This document shows positions 25,179 to 33,792 of a stretch of DNA of 64,000 bases, piece by piece. This DNA comes from [Bacillus] enclensis. GTDB lineage: Bacteria; Bacillota; Bacilli; Bacillales; Bacillaceae_B. The number at the start of each line of letters is the position of its first letter. The first letter of the stretch is position 1. Below the pieces are notes generated by a model. The model was not told the DNA's origin. It ran no database searches and worked only from the letters and a program-made list of their open reading frames with translations. A program made the translations under genes and the position numbers. The stretch spans positions 110,944 to 174,943 of the forward strand of contig NZ_KQ758485.1 in assembly GCF_001456935.1 (NCBI RefSeq), written 5' to 3'.

Positions 25179-27560
25179 TTGGTGAAAAAACTTTTAATCG
25201 TCCTATTTTCTTTGGTTCTTACGCTTTCCTCCTTCGGTACGGATCATTTCGTTTCTGCAGACATGCCTGAGCCGGTTGTATCTGTTGAAAACCAAATCAT
25301 CAAAGATGGTTACTACACAGACCTGAATGATCAGGTCGACAAGCTGAAAACACTCGACGAAGGGACCATTATTGTAAGGTTCCAGTATACGGGCTCATCA
25401 ATAATGTCCCTTTTTTCTTTAAGTAACAATCTAGTCCCGGACGGCCATTTTCATCTGTACATTTCGCCTTCTGCCATAGGAAGTGAAAATCGTTATCAGA
25501 AAGCAGGAGAAACGAAGACGAATGTCCACGTGAGTGCACCAGTGAACCTTAAGGAAAATGCCGTTCACACTCTCGCGATGGTGATGGATAAGGAGGAAGG
25601 ATACAAGTACTTTTTAGATGGGGAGTTAATCAAGCAGGATAAACAATCACCTCGAAAGTTCCTAAGTAATATTCATTCACCAAACAGTTCTCAACTGGGA
25701 AGGACGGAAAGAGCAGCAGGCAATCAGTATCCATTCAGCGGGAATATTGATTTCGCTAAGATATACAACGAGCCGCTTTCAAATGAAGTTCTGACAGCCG
25801 TTACAGGGGAAACAAAAGCCAAGTCATTAGAAAATACATTGCCTGATAGCGTCACAGAGCCTTTCCCCGTTTTTTACCCGGGGTTTATGGACTCCAATAA
25901 TTACCGGATCCCTGCATTACTTCAGAGTCAGAAAGGAACACTTATCGCAGGAATTGACCGCCGGGTTGAGCACGGAGGAGATTCACCGAACAATATTGAT
26001 GCTGTCATCCGCCGAAGCTTTGACCAGGGACTGACATGGGAAGAGGACGGGATCGTGATCAACGATTATCCTGACCAAGCGTCGAATATTGATTTGTCCT
26101 TTTTGCAAGATCAAACAAATGGCCGGATCTTTTCACTCGTTGACGGGTTCCCTCATGGGGCCGGCTTGATGGGCGGCTTTGGAAATAACGCCTATAAAGG
26201 CACCGGTTTCAAGAGTGTAGATGGACAGCAATACTTGTATTTGAAAGATGAAAACAACAATGAATATACGATTCGTGAAAACGGCGTCGTCTATGATGAA
26301 CAGGGTAATCCCACCAGTTATTCAGTTGATGAGGATCGAAATTTATATGTAGATGGCGATAAAATTGACAATTACTTCAGTCAAACTTCTCCCCTGAAGC
26401 CTTATAAAACATCCTATCTTGAATTGTATTACAGCGATGATGAGGGAGAAACCTGGGAAGGTCCGATCGATTTGAATGATGAGGTAAAAGAAGAATGGAT
26501 GATCTTCTTGGGAACAGGTCCCGGAAACGGCATTCAGTTAACAGAAGGACGGAATGCCGGTAGATTGGTATTCCCGGTATATTTCCTAAATGAATATAAC
26601 AGACAGGCGAGCGCCGTCATTTATAGTGACGATAACGGAAAAACCTGGAACCGAGGCGAATCTCCGAATGAAGGAAGAGTGGTAGATGGAGAGATTATTA
26701 ATGAACGATATTTCACTGGCTATTCAGAAGAAATCACCGAGTCGCAAGTGGTCGAAATGCCGAATGGTCAGCTGAAGCTATTCATGAGGAATCATTCAGG
26801 CTTTGCGCAAATTGCAACAAGCTTTGACGGCGGCGAAACATGGGATTCAGAAGTTGTTACAGAAGAGGCTTTGACTGCACCATACAGTCAAATGTCTGCT
26901 ATCCGTTATGAGGGACAGGTTGATGGCAAGGAAGCCATCATTTTCTCGAGTGCAAGTGATTCGAGCAGCAGAGTCGATGGAACCGTTAAAGTCGGACTGA
27001 TAGAAGAAGATGGAACCCATGAAAATGGCGAGACCAAGTATTCATTTGACTGGAAATACAGCCAGCTGGTAAAAGAAGGCCACTATGGATATTCCAGTCT
27101 CACAAACTTACAGAACGGGGAAATTGGTCTGTTTTATGAGGGGACGGCCAATACCGTGATGGATTATATGAAATTCAATCTTGATTTCATGAAATGGGAG
27201 AGATATAAACCGGCACCAAAACCAGCCGTCAAATCACTGAATCTGGAAGCTAAAAAACCTGTCCCTTACCGTCCGGGAGAGAGCATTCAAGTAGAAGTCG
27301 AGTTTGATGACTTTGTCATATTAATGGGAGAGCAAGAGATAACCGGAACCATTGACGGGAAGGAAATACCGCTTACCCTCGTTGAGAGCATCGATGATTC
27401 CCATTTCGTTTTCGAAGGAATCGTCCCGGATCTGAAACCAAAAGCCTACACAGCAAAGTTTGAGTTTGATGACAATCTTTCCATCTATAATGTGTACGGA
27501 GAACTATTTGAAGGCTCGCCGGATTTCACAGAAAAAGTCATCATCAGAGCTGATAAATAA
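25179..27560 (+). CDS. Secreted sialidase (GH33)
   Basis: About 793 residues from TTG 25179 or GTG 25182; AAGGGAG lies 8-11 bp before them, and the next residues form a signal peptide (KKLLIVLFSLVLTLSSFG, cleavage near VSAD). A lectin-like beta-sandwich (about 30-210) precedes the six-bladed catalytic propeller. The propeller holds the YRIPALL motif (about 247), an AGIDRRVEHG Arg/Asp stretch, and Asp-boxes SFDQGLTW, SDDEGETW, SDDNGKTW and SFDGGETW, plus an insertion after GFGNNAYKGTGF. It releases sialic acid outside the cell for the TRAP transporter. No anchor is visible, so it is probably secreted. The divergent layout with the nan operon supports a scavenging role. Confidence 0.93.
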   Translation: MVKKLLIVLFSLVLTLSSFGTDHFVSADMPEPVVSVENQIIKDGYYTDLNDQVDKLKTLDEGTIIVRFQYTGSSIMSLFSLSNNLVPDGHFHLYISPSAIGSENRYQKAGETKTNVHVSAPVNLKENAVHTLAMVMDKEEGYKYFLDGELIKQDKQSPRKFLSNIHSPNSSQLGRTERAAGNQYPFSGNIDFAKIYNEPLSNEVLTAVTGETKAKSLENTLPDSVTEPFPVFYPGFMDSNNYRIPALLQSQKGTLIAGIDRRVEHGGDSPNNIDAVIRRSFDQGLTWEEDGIVINDYPDQASNIDLSFLQDQTNGRIFSLVDGFPHGAGLMGGFGNNAYKGTGFKSVDGQQYLYLKDENNNEYTIRENGVVYDEQGNPTSYSVDEDRNLYVDGDKIDNYFSQTSPLKPYKTSYLELYYSDDEGETWEGPIDLNDEVKEEWMIFLGTGPGNGIQLTEGRNAGRLVFPVYFLNEYNRQASAVIYSDDNGKTWNRGESPNEGRVVDGEIINERYFTGYSEEITESQVVEMPNGQLKLFMRNHSGFAQIATSFDGGETWDSEVVTEEALTAPYSQMSAIRYEGQVDGKEAIIFSSASDSSSRVDGTVKVGLIEEDGTHENGETKYSFDWKYSQLVKEGHYGYSSLTNLQNGEIGLFYEGTANTVMDYMKFNLDFMKWERYKPAPKPAVKSLNLEAKKPVPYRPGESIQVEVEFDDFVILMGEQEITGTIDGKEIPLTLVESIDDSHFVFEGIVPDLKPKAYTAKFEFDDNLSIYNVYGELFEGSPDFTEKVIIRADK

Positions 27561-27571
27561 ATGCAGCAACG

Positions 27572-27609
27572 CTGCGGGTGAGGACCTGTTTTTTCAGGTC
27601 TTCCCGCAG
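27572..27609 (+). promoter_or_regulatory. Strong intercistronic hairpin between sialidase and mutarotase
   Basis: CTGCGGG.GAGGACCTG, a TTTTTT loop, CAGGTCTTCCCGCAG. A stem of about 15 bp with the T run in the loop rather than behind the stem, so it is not a normal terminator. It may stabilise or process the mRNA. Confidence 0.5.
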
Positions 27610-27672
27610 TAAACACTATCAAACATGATTCAGTTGGAAGCACTGGAGACGAAAAAAAAGGAGGAATTGATT

Positions 27673-28854
27673 TTGAAAAAATTTCAGATTGCCGCCATCG
27701 CGTCAATATTTATTGTCGGAGGGTTCATGGGCTTGAATGCAAACGCCAACAAAAGTGAAAGTGGAAAAGTCTCAGCAAGTGCTGTCCAGCATGCAAATTC
27801 GATCGAGCGAATTACCTGGGAACATGCAGGGGAGCTGGAAGCACAAAAGGGATTTGAAGAAAATATCGGTACGGCAGGAGTGTTGTCAGGATCGTTCAAA
27901 GATTATTTAATCGTTGGCGGCGGTGCGAACTTCCCCTATGAATCTGTTTTAAATGGAGGCCCCAAAAAACACTACTCCGACATCTACGTCTTGAAAAAAG
28001 AAAACAATCAATTATCGATGGTAGAACACACGAACCTTGATCATGAAATCGGATATGGTTCTTCGATCACTACCAAAAAAGGAGTCTATTATATTGGCGG
28101 GAGTCCAGAAGAAGAATATGCAGACGATATCCTCTTCCTGACGATTGATAAAGATAAAAAATTAAAAGTGGAAAAAATCGGCGACCTTCCCTTCACGATC
28201 AGTAACGGAATCGCCGTGGAGAAAAACGGGAAATTATATATCGGTCTCGGTCAGCAAAATGGAAATGCCAGCAATAAGATTTATGAATATGACCTGAAGA
28301 CCTCTAAAACGAAAGAATTGGCACCGATTCCAGGGGAAAGTGTCCGAAACCAAAGTGTGGCACAACTTTTAAATGGAGATCTCTATATATTCAGCGGAGG
28401 AGGCTCAACCGCTTATACCGATGGATACAAATATGATATCGAAAAAAACTCCTGGTCAAAAGCTGCCTCTGTAGAAGCAGACGGAAAGGAAATCTCATTG
28501 CTTGGGGCGAATTCGGTTCCGTTAAACAAACATGAAATGCTGGTGATCGGCGGATTCAATAAGGCTGTCTATGATGATGCCGTAGAAAAACTTGGTACCC
28601 TGCAAGGAGAAGAATTAGCCGTTTTCAGAACCCAATATTTCAATGCAGACCCGCAAGAGTTCAATTGGAATAAAGAAATCCTCATCTACAATGCCAAAAA
28701 GGATTCATGGAGATCAATCGGAAAGATTCCATTCGATGCTCCTTGTGGCGAAGGCTTGGTTCTAATGAATAAAACGATTTATTCAATCAATGGGGAAATC
28801 AAACCTGGCGTCAGGACGAATGCCATCTATTCGGGAACGCTGCTGCAGCACTAG
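27673..28854 (+). CDS. nanM: Secreted N-acetylneuraminate mutarotase (Kelch propeller, NanM-like)
   Basis: 393 residues from a TTG at 27673, 8 bp behind AAAAGGAGGAA. A signal peptide (KKFQIAAIASIFIVGGFMGL, cleavage near ANA) is followed by Kelch-type blades (LIVGGGANFPYE, GVYYIGG, LYIGLGQQNG, LYIFSGGG, EMLVIGGF, TIYSINGE). The family (E. coli YjhT) converts alpha- to beta-sialic acid after sialidase release. Placement behind the sialidase and export by signal peptide fit action at the cell surface before uptake. Confidence 0.88.
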   Translation: MKKFQIAAIASIFIVGGFMGLNANANKSESGKVSASAVQHANSIERITWEHAGELEAQKGFEENIGTAGVLSGSFKDYLIVGGGANFPYESVLNGGPKKHYSDIYVLKKENNQLSMVEHTNLDHEIGYGSSITTKKGVYYIGGSPEEEYADDILFLTIDKDKKLKVEKIGDLPFTISNGIAVEKNGKLYIGLGQQNGNASNKIYEYDLKTSKTKELAPIPGESVRNQSVAQLLNGDLYIFSGGGSTAYTDGYKYDIEKNSWSKAASVEADGKEISLLGANSVPLNKHEMLVIGGFNKAVYDDAVEKLGTLQGEELAVFRTQYFNADPQEFNWNKEILIYNAKKDSWRSIGKIPFDAPCGEGLVLMNKTIYSINGEIKPGVRTNAIYSGTLLQH

Positions 28855-28891
28855 ATAGCAAAGCACTAACCGTGCCATCAAATTACTGCAC

Positions 28892-28925
28892 AAAGGCCGC
28901 CTCTCTAAACGAGGGACGGCCTTTT
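28892..28925. terminator. Bidirectional terminator between the mutarotase and mannose PTS genes
   Basis: AAAGGCCG...CGGCCTTTT stem with T/A runs on both sides, between the convergent stops at 28854 and 28931. Confidence 0.85.
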
Positions 28926-28930
28926 GTTGT

Positions 28931-30892
28931 TTATTTAATTTCTTCCAACAATCGATAAGCTTCTTCCTTGCTTCCAACCTCTAACAGCTTCTCACGATAC
29001 TCTTCATCCATTAGCTGACGTGACAAGAGCTGAAGAATCTTCAAATGCTCATTCCCTTCACTTTCTTTAGGAACGGCAATCATGAAAATCAGTTTCGCAT
29101 CGGAGCCGTCGAGGCTGTTCCAGTCCACTCCGGCTTTCTTGATTCCGAAGACGACGCTTGGTTTTGTAACGGCATCCGACTTGCCGTGCGGAATGGCGAT
29201 GTTCATGCCGATTCCGGTCGTACTTTCGGCTTCACGATTCAGGATGGCTTCTTTGAATGCTGCGGCAGACGTGATACTGCCGGTCTGATTCAACAGCTGG
29301 ATCATTTCGTCAATGACATCATCTCGTGTCGACCCTTCGAGATCAATGTTGATCAGATCCAGGTTTGTAATGTCTGTCAGTTGATTGATTTCCTTTACTT
29401 CTGTCACTGTCCTATCGATCTCTTCCTCAACCGGTTCAGGTTGAACCCCCTGACTTTCCATACTCTCTTCAGCACTACCTGCTCCAGCCAAAGCCAAAGA
29501 TCCTTCAGCATTAACATCTTTCTTCAACAGATTCACAACTACTGCAGTAACGAGCGAACCAACAATCACAGCAACAAAGAACATCAGCACATTATCGACC
29601 GCTCCAAGAACAGCGACAATCGGTCCCCCATGGGCGACCCTGTCCCCTACATGGCCAAGCATGGCAATGACGGAACCTGTCATCGACCCGACCATGATGC
29701 TTGGGATCACTCGCAGAGGATCCTGGGCGGCAAACGGGATCGCTCCCTCTGTAATGCCGAACAGCCCCATCGTAAACGATGCTTTTCCTGTTTCTCGTTC
29801 AGCGGCCTGGAATTTCTTTTTACCGATGAAGGTCGCTAGTCCAAGACCAATCGGTGGGATACAGATGGCAGCCGCGATCGGCCCCATGATTTCATAGTTT
29901 CCTTCTCCAATCATGGCAGAACCGAATAGGAAGGCTACCTTGTTGACCGGTCCGCCCATGTCAAAGGAGATCATCGCTCCGAGGATGAGCGCGAGCAGAA
30001 TGGAGCTTGTCCCCTGCATACCTGCGAGCCAGTCCGTCAGCACGGTGAAAACGCCCGCTACGGGAGCCCCGATCAGGAATACAAAGGCGAGTCCCACGAT
30101 CAGCGATGCGAGCACCGGGATGATGATGATCGGCATGATCGGCTGGAGCGCCTTCGGTACCTTGATTTTCTTAATATAAAGGGCAACATAACCTGCAAGG
30201 AAACCGGCGATGATCCCGCCGATGAATCCTGCCCCTGCTTCACTATTGTAAAAACTTCCATTCGCTGCGATGTAACCGCCGACTACACCAGGTGCAAGCC
30301 CCGGTCTGTCCGCGATACTGTAGGCAATGAATCCGGCAAGGATAGGCACCATGAAGGTAAAGGAAGCCCCGCCGATCGCTTCGATGCTTTTCCAGAACGA
30401 GTCGTCAGGAATGGCGAGTCCGCCCGGCGTCTTCTCGCCTCCAAGGGTCAACGCCACGGCGATCAGCAATCCGCCGACAACGATGAACGGAACCATATAG
30501 GAAACCCCGTTCATCAAGTGGCGGTAGATCGGGTTCTCCTTCTTCTCACTCTTGTCCGCCGTTTCTGCAGAACTCGAATGATGGACAGGCACATCGCCGC
30601 TCATCACTTTCTTGATCAGCTGCTCGGGCTTGCGGATCCCGTCCTGTACTCCGGCCACGAGCAATTTCTTCCCGTGGAACCGGTCTTTATTGACTGTTTT
30701 ATCGGCGGCAATGATGATACCGTCCGCTTCTTCAATGTCTTTCTTTGAAAATTCGTTCTCCACCCCGATCGAACCCTGGGTTTCGACTTTTAACTGGACG
30801 CCCATCTCTTTTGCTGCTTTCTCAAGGTTTTCAGCAGCCATATAAGTGTGGGCGATACCGTTTGGACATGATGTAATGGCTAAAATTTTCAT
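28931..30892 (-). CDS. manP: Mannose-type PTS permease EIIBCA
   Basis: 653 residues in the order IIB (1-100, phosphorylated Cys9 in SCPNGIAHTY), IIC (about 125-475, roughly nine membrane segments, GGPVNKVAF and GITEGAIPF motifs) and IIA (about 505-650, His in AIPHGKSD). The B-C-A order and size match B. subtilis ManP, which imports mannose as mannose-6-phosphate; fructose is the alternative. The PRD activator gene upstream on the same strand (31373-33307) matches ManR. Mannose-6-phosphate isomerase is encoded at 43582-44529. Confidence 0.88.
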   Translation of the reverse strand: MKILAITSCPNGIAHTYMAAENLEKAAKEMGVQLKVETQGSIGVENEFSKKDIEEADGIIIAADKTVNKDRFHGKKLLVAGVQDGIRKPEQLIKKVMSGDVPVHHSSSAETADKSEKKENPIYRHLMNGVSYMVPFIVVGGLLIAVALTLGGEKTPGGLAIPDDSFWKSIEAIGGASFTFMVPILAGFIAYSIADRPGLAPGVVGGYIAANGSFYNSEAGAGFIGGIIAGFLAGYVALYIKKIKVPKALQPIMPIIIIPVLASLIVGLAFVFLIGAPVAGVFTVLTDWLAGMQGTSSILLALILGAMISFDMGGPVNKVAFLFGSAMIGEGNYEIMGPIAAAICIPPIGLGLATFIGKKKFQAAERETGKASFTMGLFGITEGAIPFAAQDPLRVIPSIMVGSMTGSVIAMLGHVGDRVAHGGPIVAVLGAVDNVLMFFVAVIVGSLVTAVVVNLLKKDVNAEGSLALAGAGSAEESMESQGVQPEPVEEEIDRTVTEVKEINQLTDITNLDLINIDLEGSTRDDVIDEMIQLLNQTGSITSAAAFKEAILNREAESTTGIGMNIAIPHGKSDAVTKPSVVFGIKKAGVDWNSLDGSDAKLIFMIAVPKESEGNEHLKILQLLSRQLMDEEYREKLLEVGSKEEAYRLLEEIK

Positions 30893-30909
30893 CTCTGTCT
30901 CTCCTTTTT

Positions 30910-30923
30910 CGTAATCGCTTACA
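30910..30923 (-). promoter_or_regulatory. cre site ahead of the mannose PTS gene
   Basis: TGTAAGCGATTACG on the minus strand fits the CcpA consensus at 13 of 14 positions and lies directly upstream of the ribosome site of the PTS gene. Confidence 0.65.
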
Positions 30924-31026
30924 TTTACTATAACGCTTGATTATCAGTTAAAAAGGAGTAACTTTTACCGGAGGCTGCGGTAAAATGGCAAAAATAAAAT
31001 AGCTCTCTACACCGCTATTGATTTCC

Positions 31027-31265
31027 GTGCAAGACTTCGCTTTCCGTGGGTAGCCCGTGAGCCTCCTCGGCAAGCCTGCGGGAAGAAAAGCGGAGGGGCT
31101 TTGTTTAGAGGCGGTTGGCATAAGGCGAATCGGCCACGAAGGCGTTCTTTGCCTTCTTGGCCGATTTGACTTATGACATGTGCCTCTAAGCCCCGTAGCT
31201 AGACAAGTCTCACATATGCTACTCTTCCCGCAGGAGTCTCCGTCTTGCACTCCAATCAACCGCTG
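31027..31265. repeat. Long nested palindromic repeat (Bacillus dispersed-repeat type)
   Basis: Outer arms TGCAAGAC/GTCTTGCA, next CCTGCGGGAAGA/TCTTCCCGCAGG, next GGGGCTT...TAGAGGC/GCCTCTAAGCCCC. The core hairpin has 24-bp arms (31120-31143 and 31151-31174, three mismatches, 7-nt loop). The outer sequence (CTTTCCG.GGG.AGCCCGTGAGCCTCC) is familiar from dispersed intergenic repeats of Bacillus genomes. No reading frame encodes a transposase. Confidence 0.8.
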
Positions 31266-31372
31266 GAAAGTGCTAAATATCTGTACATTCATACTAAAAA
31301 TCCGAACTAATTTGCTAGCTTTAAGGCAAATCAGTTCGGGTTTTAGTCTAAAGTACTTTTCTCTCCATCTTT

Positions 31373-33307
31373 TTAAGATCCATTAAATTTTGATAGAAGC
31401 TGCAACCGATCCTTCTCTTTTAAAAGAGCTTGTATGCGGTCCGGGTCTTCACTTAACAGCGAAATCTCCCGAAACAGCTGCTTCACCTTTTCCTGCTTAT
31501 CATCGCGGACGGCCAGCAGGAAGACTAGTGACGCTTTCTCCGCTCCCCATTCAACCGGTTCCGGCAGGGTCGCGATGGCAATGACGGACTGCCTGATATA
31601 CTTGGGATTTCCGTGCGGGATCGCAATCCCGGATCCCACTGTCGTAGCCGCCATTCGTTCCCTAATCATCGCGCTTTCCGTGTACTCTTTTTCCACATAA
31701 CCCTTTTTAAAAAGGTCCAGTGAGAGCTTTTTGATGATTTCATATTTATTTGTTTCCTGAAGGTTTGGGAATACCAAGAATGGATCTGTGTAGCTTAATA
31801 TCATTGAGTTTTCGCTTGATCGCGGCGTTTTCCCGAGCTGACTGATCATTTCAGCAAGTCGTTCCTCATCTCCCTTACCAAATAAGGGAGACACCACAAT
31901 ATGAGGCTTCTCTACAGCTTCCAGCGAGATTGTGCTGATGATAAAATCAACCTCGTCCCGCTTCAAGAAGGCCTGCAATTCAGAATGCGCAATACAGTCT
32001 TCCACCTGCACCGTCTGGAATTTTCGCTCCACCTTCGTCCTCAGCAGTTGTGACATCCCGATTCCCATATGGCAGACGATGACCGCTTTTTTCACGGCGA
32101 GATGTTTATTCTTGAGCCTTTCCAATGACGCCTGAAAATGCAGGGTCAGATAAGCCGCTTCCTCTTCAGGTATCTCCAGAGGCAGTGTTTGGTTCATCTC
32201 ATCGATTGCAAAAAGGATCTGATCAAACAGATAGGGATACATCTTCTTGATTTCCTGCAGCATCACATTCGAAACCGGCAGCCCGTGCTTCAGCCGATTA
32301 AGGGTGGAATGCAGATGAACACGCAGTCCCTCCAACAATTCTTCATCTTTTTTAAAATCAACCTCATGCGTTCGAGATAAAGAAGTGACCATGGCCGTAA
32401 TGACCTTTGAAAGAAGTTCGTCACTGTCGTTTGACTCCACACTATTTCTCTGCAAAAATTTCCCGCCAAGGAAATGCAGCGTCAGATAAGCCCGCTCCGA
32501 ATCCGGAAAACGGATGGAAAAAGCCTGCTCCATTCTCTTCAGTAACTCAACGGCCCAGCGGTATTCTTTATGCCTTTTTAAAAATGCAATCTCTTCCTCC
32601 GGCATCGCAATGAACTGCTGGAGCTTGGTCCGCTTCAACATCAGAAGCGTGTGGATGACAATCCGATCAAAGGAATCATCCGTGAAAGAAAGAGCATATT
32701 TCTTTTGGAGATCCCTCATCCAGGCAGTGATTGAAGTGACTTCATGAGGAGAGAACTGATTTATAATAAAATCATTGCCTGGCATATTTGAGTTCACAAG
32801 CTCATGCAGGCGGGACAAGGCCGAACGCTTATCCCTTTCTGTCCCCTCAAGCGTCAGTCCGATCCTCTGTTTCGTCTCCATAGTCAGATCAAATGAACCC
32901 AGCCAGTTTCCAAGCAGGTCCAGATCTTTTTTTATAACAGACTTGCTGACATAAAACTTAGCTGCAAGTTCCCCAACCGTAACGGCACTGGGGTTCATCA
33001 GCAGTTCAAAGGCCATCTCGATCAGCCTGTCCCCTTCTTCCATGCGGTTTTCTTTTATACCGCTTATATAAAAATCACGATAAATCCAACTTTTATCGTT
33101 TTCATCCACTTCAAGGCAGACACCCAGCCCCGGCTTCCTCACCAGCGCCGCCGAAGAATACCGCTTTAGCTCCGCTTCAATCACTTTCAAATCATTCCTC
33201 ACCGTCTTCTCAGAACAATGCAATTCTTCAGTAATGTCCTTCACAAGCAAAAACCGATTCGAATGACGTAAAAGAATGCCCACCATTTCCTGCTGTCTAT
33301 CGTTCAT
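31373..33307 (-). CDS. manR: PRD-containing transcriptional activator, ManR-like
   Basis: 644 residues from the ATG at 33307 (AGTAGGTGTAATC before it); any longer reading runs into a REPIN-like repeat. The order is a helix-turn-helix (about 1-60), a second helix-turn-helix (about 85-150), PRD1 and PRD2 (about 175-395), an EIIB-like domain (VIVCHMGIGMSQLL, about 410) and a C-terminal EIIA-like domain (His in GIAIPHGNPKY). Such proteins are phosphorylated by HPr and their cognate EII and switch on the PTS operon when sugar is present. The neighbouring EIIBCA gene is the obvious target. Confidence 0.87.
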   Translation of the reverse strand: MNDRQQEMVGILLRHSNRFLLVKDITEELHCSEKTVRNDLKVIEAELKRYSSAALVRKPGLGVCLEVDENDKSWIYRDFYISGIKENRMEEGDRLIEMAFELLMNPSAVTVGELAAKFYVSKSVIKKDLDLLGNWLGSFDLTMETKQRIGLTLEGTERDKRSALSRLHELVNSNMPGNDFIINQFSPHEVTSITAWMRDLQKKYALSFTDDSFDRIVIHTLLMLKRTKLQQFIAMPEEEIAFLKRHKEYRWAVELLKRMEQAFSIRFPDSERAYLTLHFLGGKFLQRNSVESNDSDELLSKVITAMVTSLSRTHEVDFKKDEELLEGLRVHLHSTLNRLKHGLPVSNVMLQEIKKMYPYLFDQILFAIDEMNQTLPLEIPEEEAAYLTLHFQASLERLKNKHLAVKKAVIVCHMGIGMSQLLRTKVERKFQTVQVEDCIAHSELQAFLKRDEVDFIISTISLEAVEKPHIVVSPLFGKGDEERLAEMISQLGKTPRSSENSMILSYTDPFLVFPNLQETNKYEIIKKLSLDLFKKGYVEKEYTESAMIRERMAATTVGSGIAIPHGNPKYIRQSVIAIATLPEPVEWGAEKASLVFLLAVRDDKQEKVKQLFREISLLSEDPDRIQALLKEKDRLQLLSKFNGS

Positions 33308-33326
33308 GATTACACCTACTTTACGA

Positions 33327-33429
33327 GCCGCGGGGACAGGTACCGCGACCCACTTCCACATCTTTTTTCCTTCTGATTGGCCAGAACCTTGGGGACAGGA
33401 ACGGTGGTCCACTTCCCCTCCTTGTCCCC
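33327..33429. repeat. REPIN-like element, copy 8
   Basis: CGGGGACAGGTACCGCGACCC and a second arm GGGGACAGGAACGGTGGTCC in the same orientation, then CTTGTCCCC. It fills the gap between the zinc-ribbon stop (33431) and the manR start (33307). Confidence 0.75.
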
Positions 33430-33430
33430 T

Positions 33431-33628
33431 CTAATCGACCACTCTTGCTACCGAACCATGACATTTCTGACAGGAGCCTTTTAATGTGAACTGGGAATTG
33501 GAGTACTCGACTTCATAGTCCACGATTGTCGTCACTCCGCATTTCCCACAGTAAACATTCGATTCAAGCTTCTTTCTAAGCCCCGGTTCTAATGCTTTCC
33601 ATCTTTTTAAGGCTAGTTCATCAGTCAT
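33431..33628 (-). CDS. Small zinc-ribbon protein
   Basis: 65 residues from the ATG at 33628 (GAGGTGAAAAGC before it). Two Cys pairs (YCGKCG at about 27-32 and CQKCHG at about 53-58) form a zinc ribbon. An N-terminal helix (ALKRWKALEPGLRKKLES) precedes it. Function unknown; it may bind nucleic acid or a protein. REPIN-like elements lie on both sides and it is probably transcribed alone. Confidence 0.7.
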   Translation of the reverse strand: MTDELALKRWKALEPGLRKKLESNVYCGKCGVTTIVDYEVEYSNSQFTLKGSCQKCHGSVARVVD

Positions 33629-33694
33629 GCTTTTCACCTCGAATAGTTCTTTTAAGGAAAGTATATAGAAGTGGGGGTGGCGATTCAATTATTA

Positions 33695-33785
33695 GGGACA
33701 GAAACCATGGGGACAGGCACCGTGGTTCCCGTTCGTTTTACTAAAAAGACAGGTACCGTGGCTAAATGCCGCAATACCTGTCCCT
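33695..33785. repeat. REPIN-like element, copy 9 (degenerate)
   Basis: GGGACAG...CATGGGGACAGGCACCGTGG, then a GACAGGTACCGTGGC arm and a final ACCTGTCCC. It ends 8 bp from the glycerate kinase stop (33793). Confidence 0.75.
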
Positions 33786-33792
33786 CACTCTT

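Larger units (their letters stand above)
30893..31372. other. 480-bp intergenic region with cre and a long palindromic repeat
   Basis: Between the mannose PTS gene and its regulator gene. It contains the PTS leader with a cre site and the 240-bp palindromic element (31027-31265). No gene is supported. Confidence 0.7.

Noticed and set aside
25179-27560. Intramolecular trans-sialidase feeding a 2,7-anhydro sialic acid route
   Set aside because: No oxidoreductase of that route is linked, and the locus has the usual lyase, kinase and epimerase; hydrolytic sialidase is simpler.
29045-29839. 264-codon frame on the plus strand
   Set aside because: It lies antisense within the mannose PTS gene, with no ribosome site and no recognisable domain; a composition shadow.
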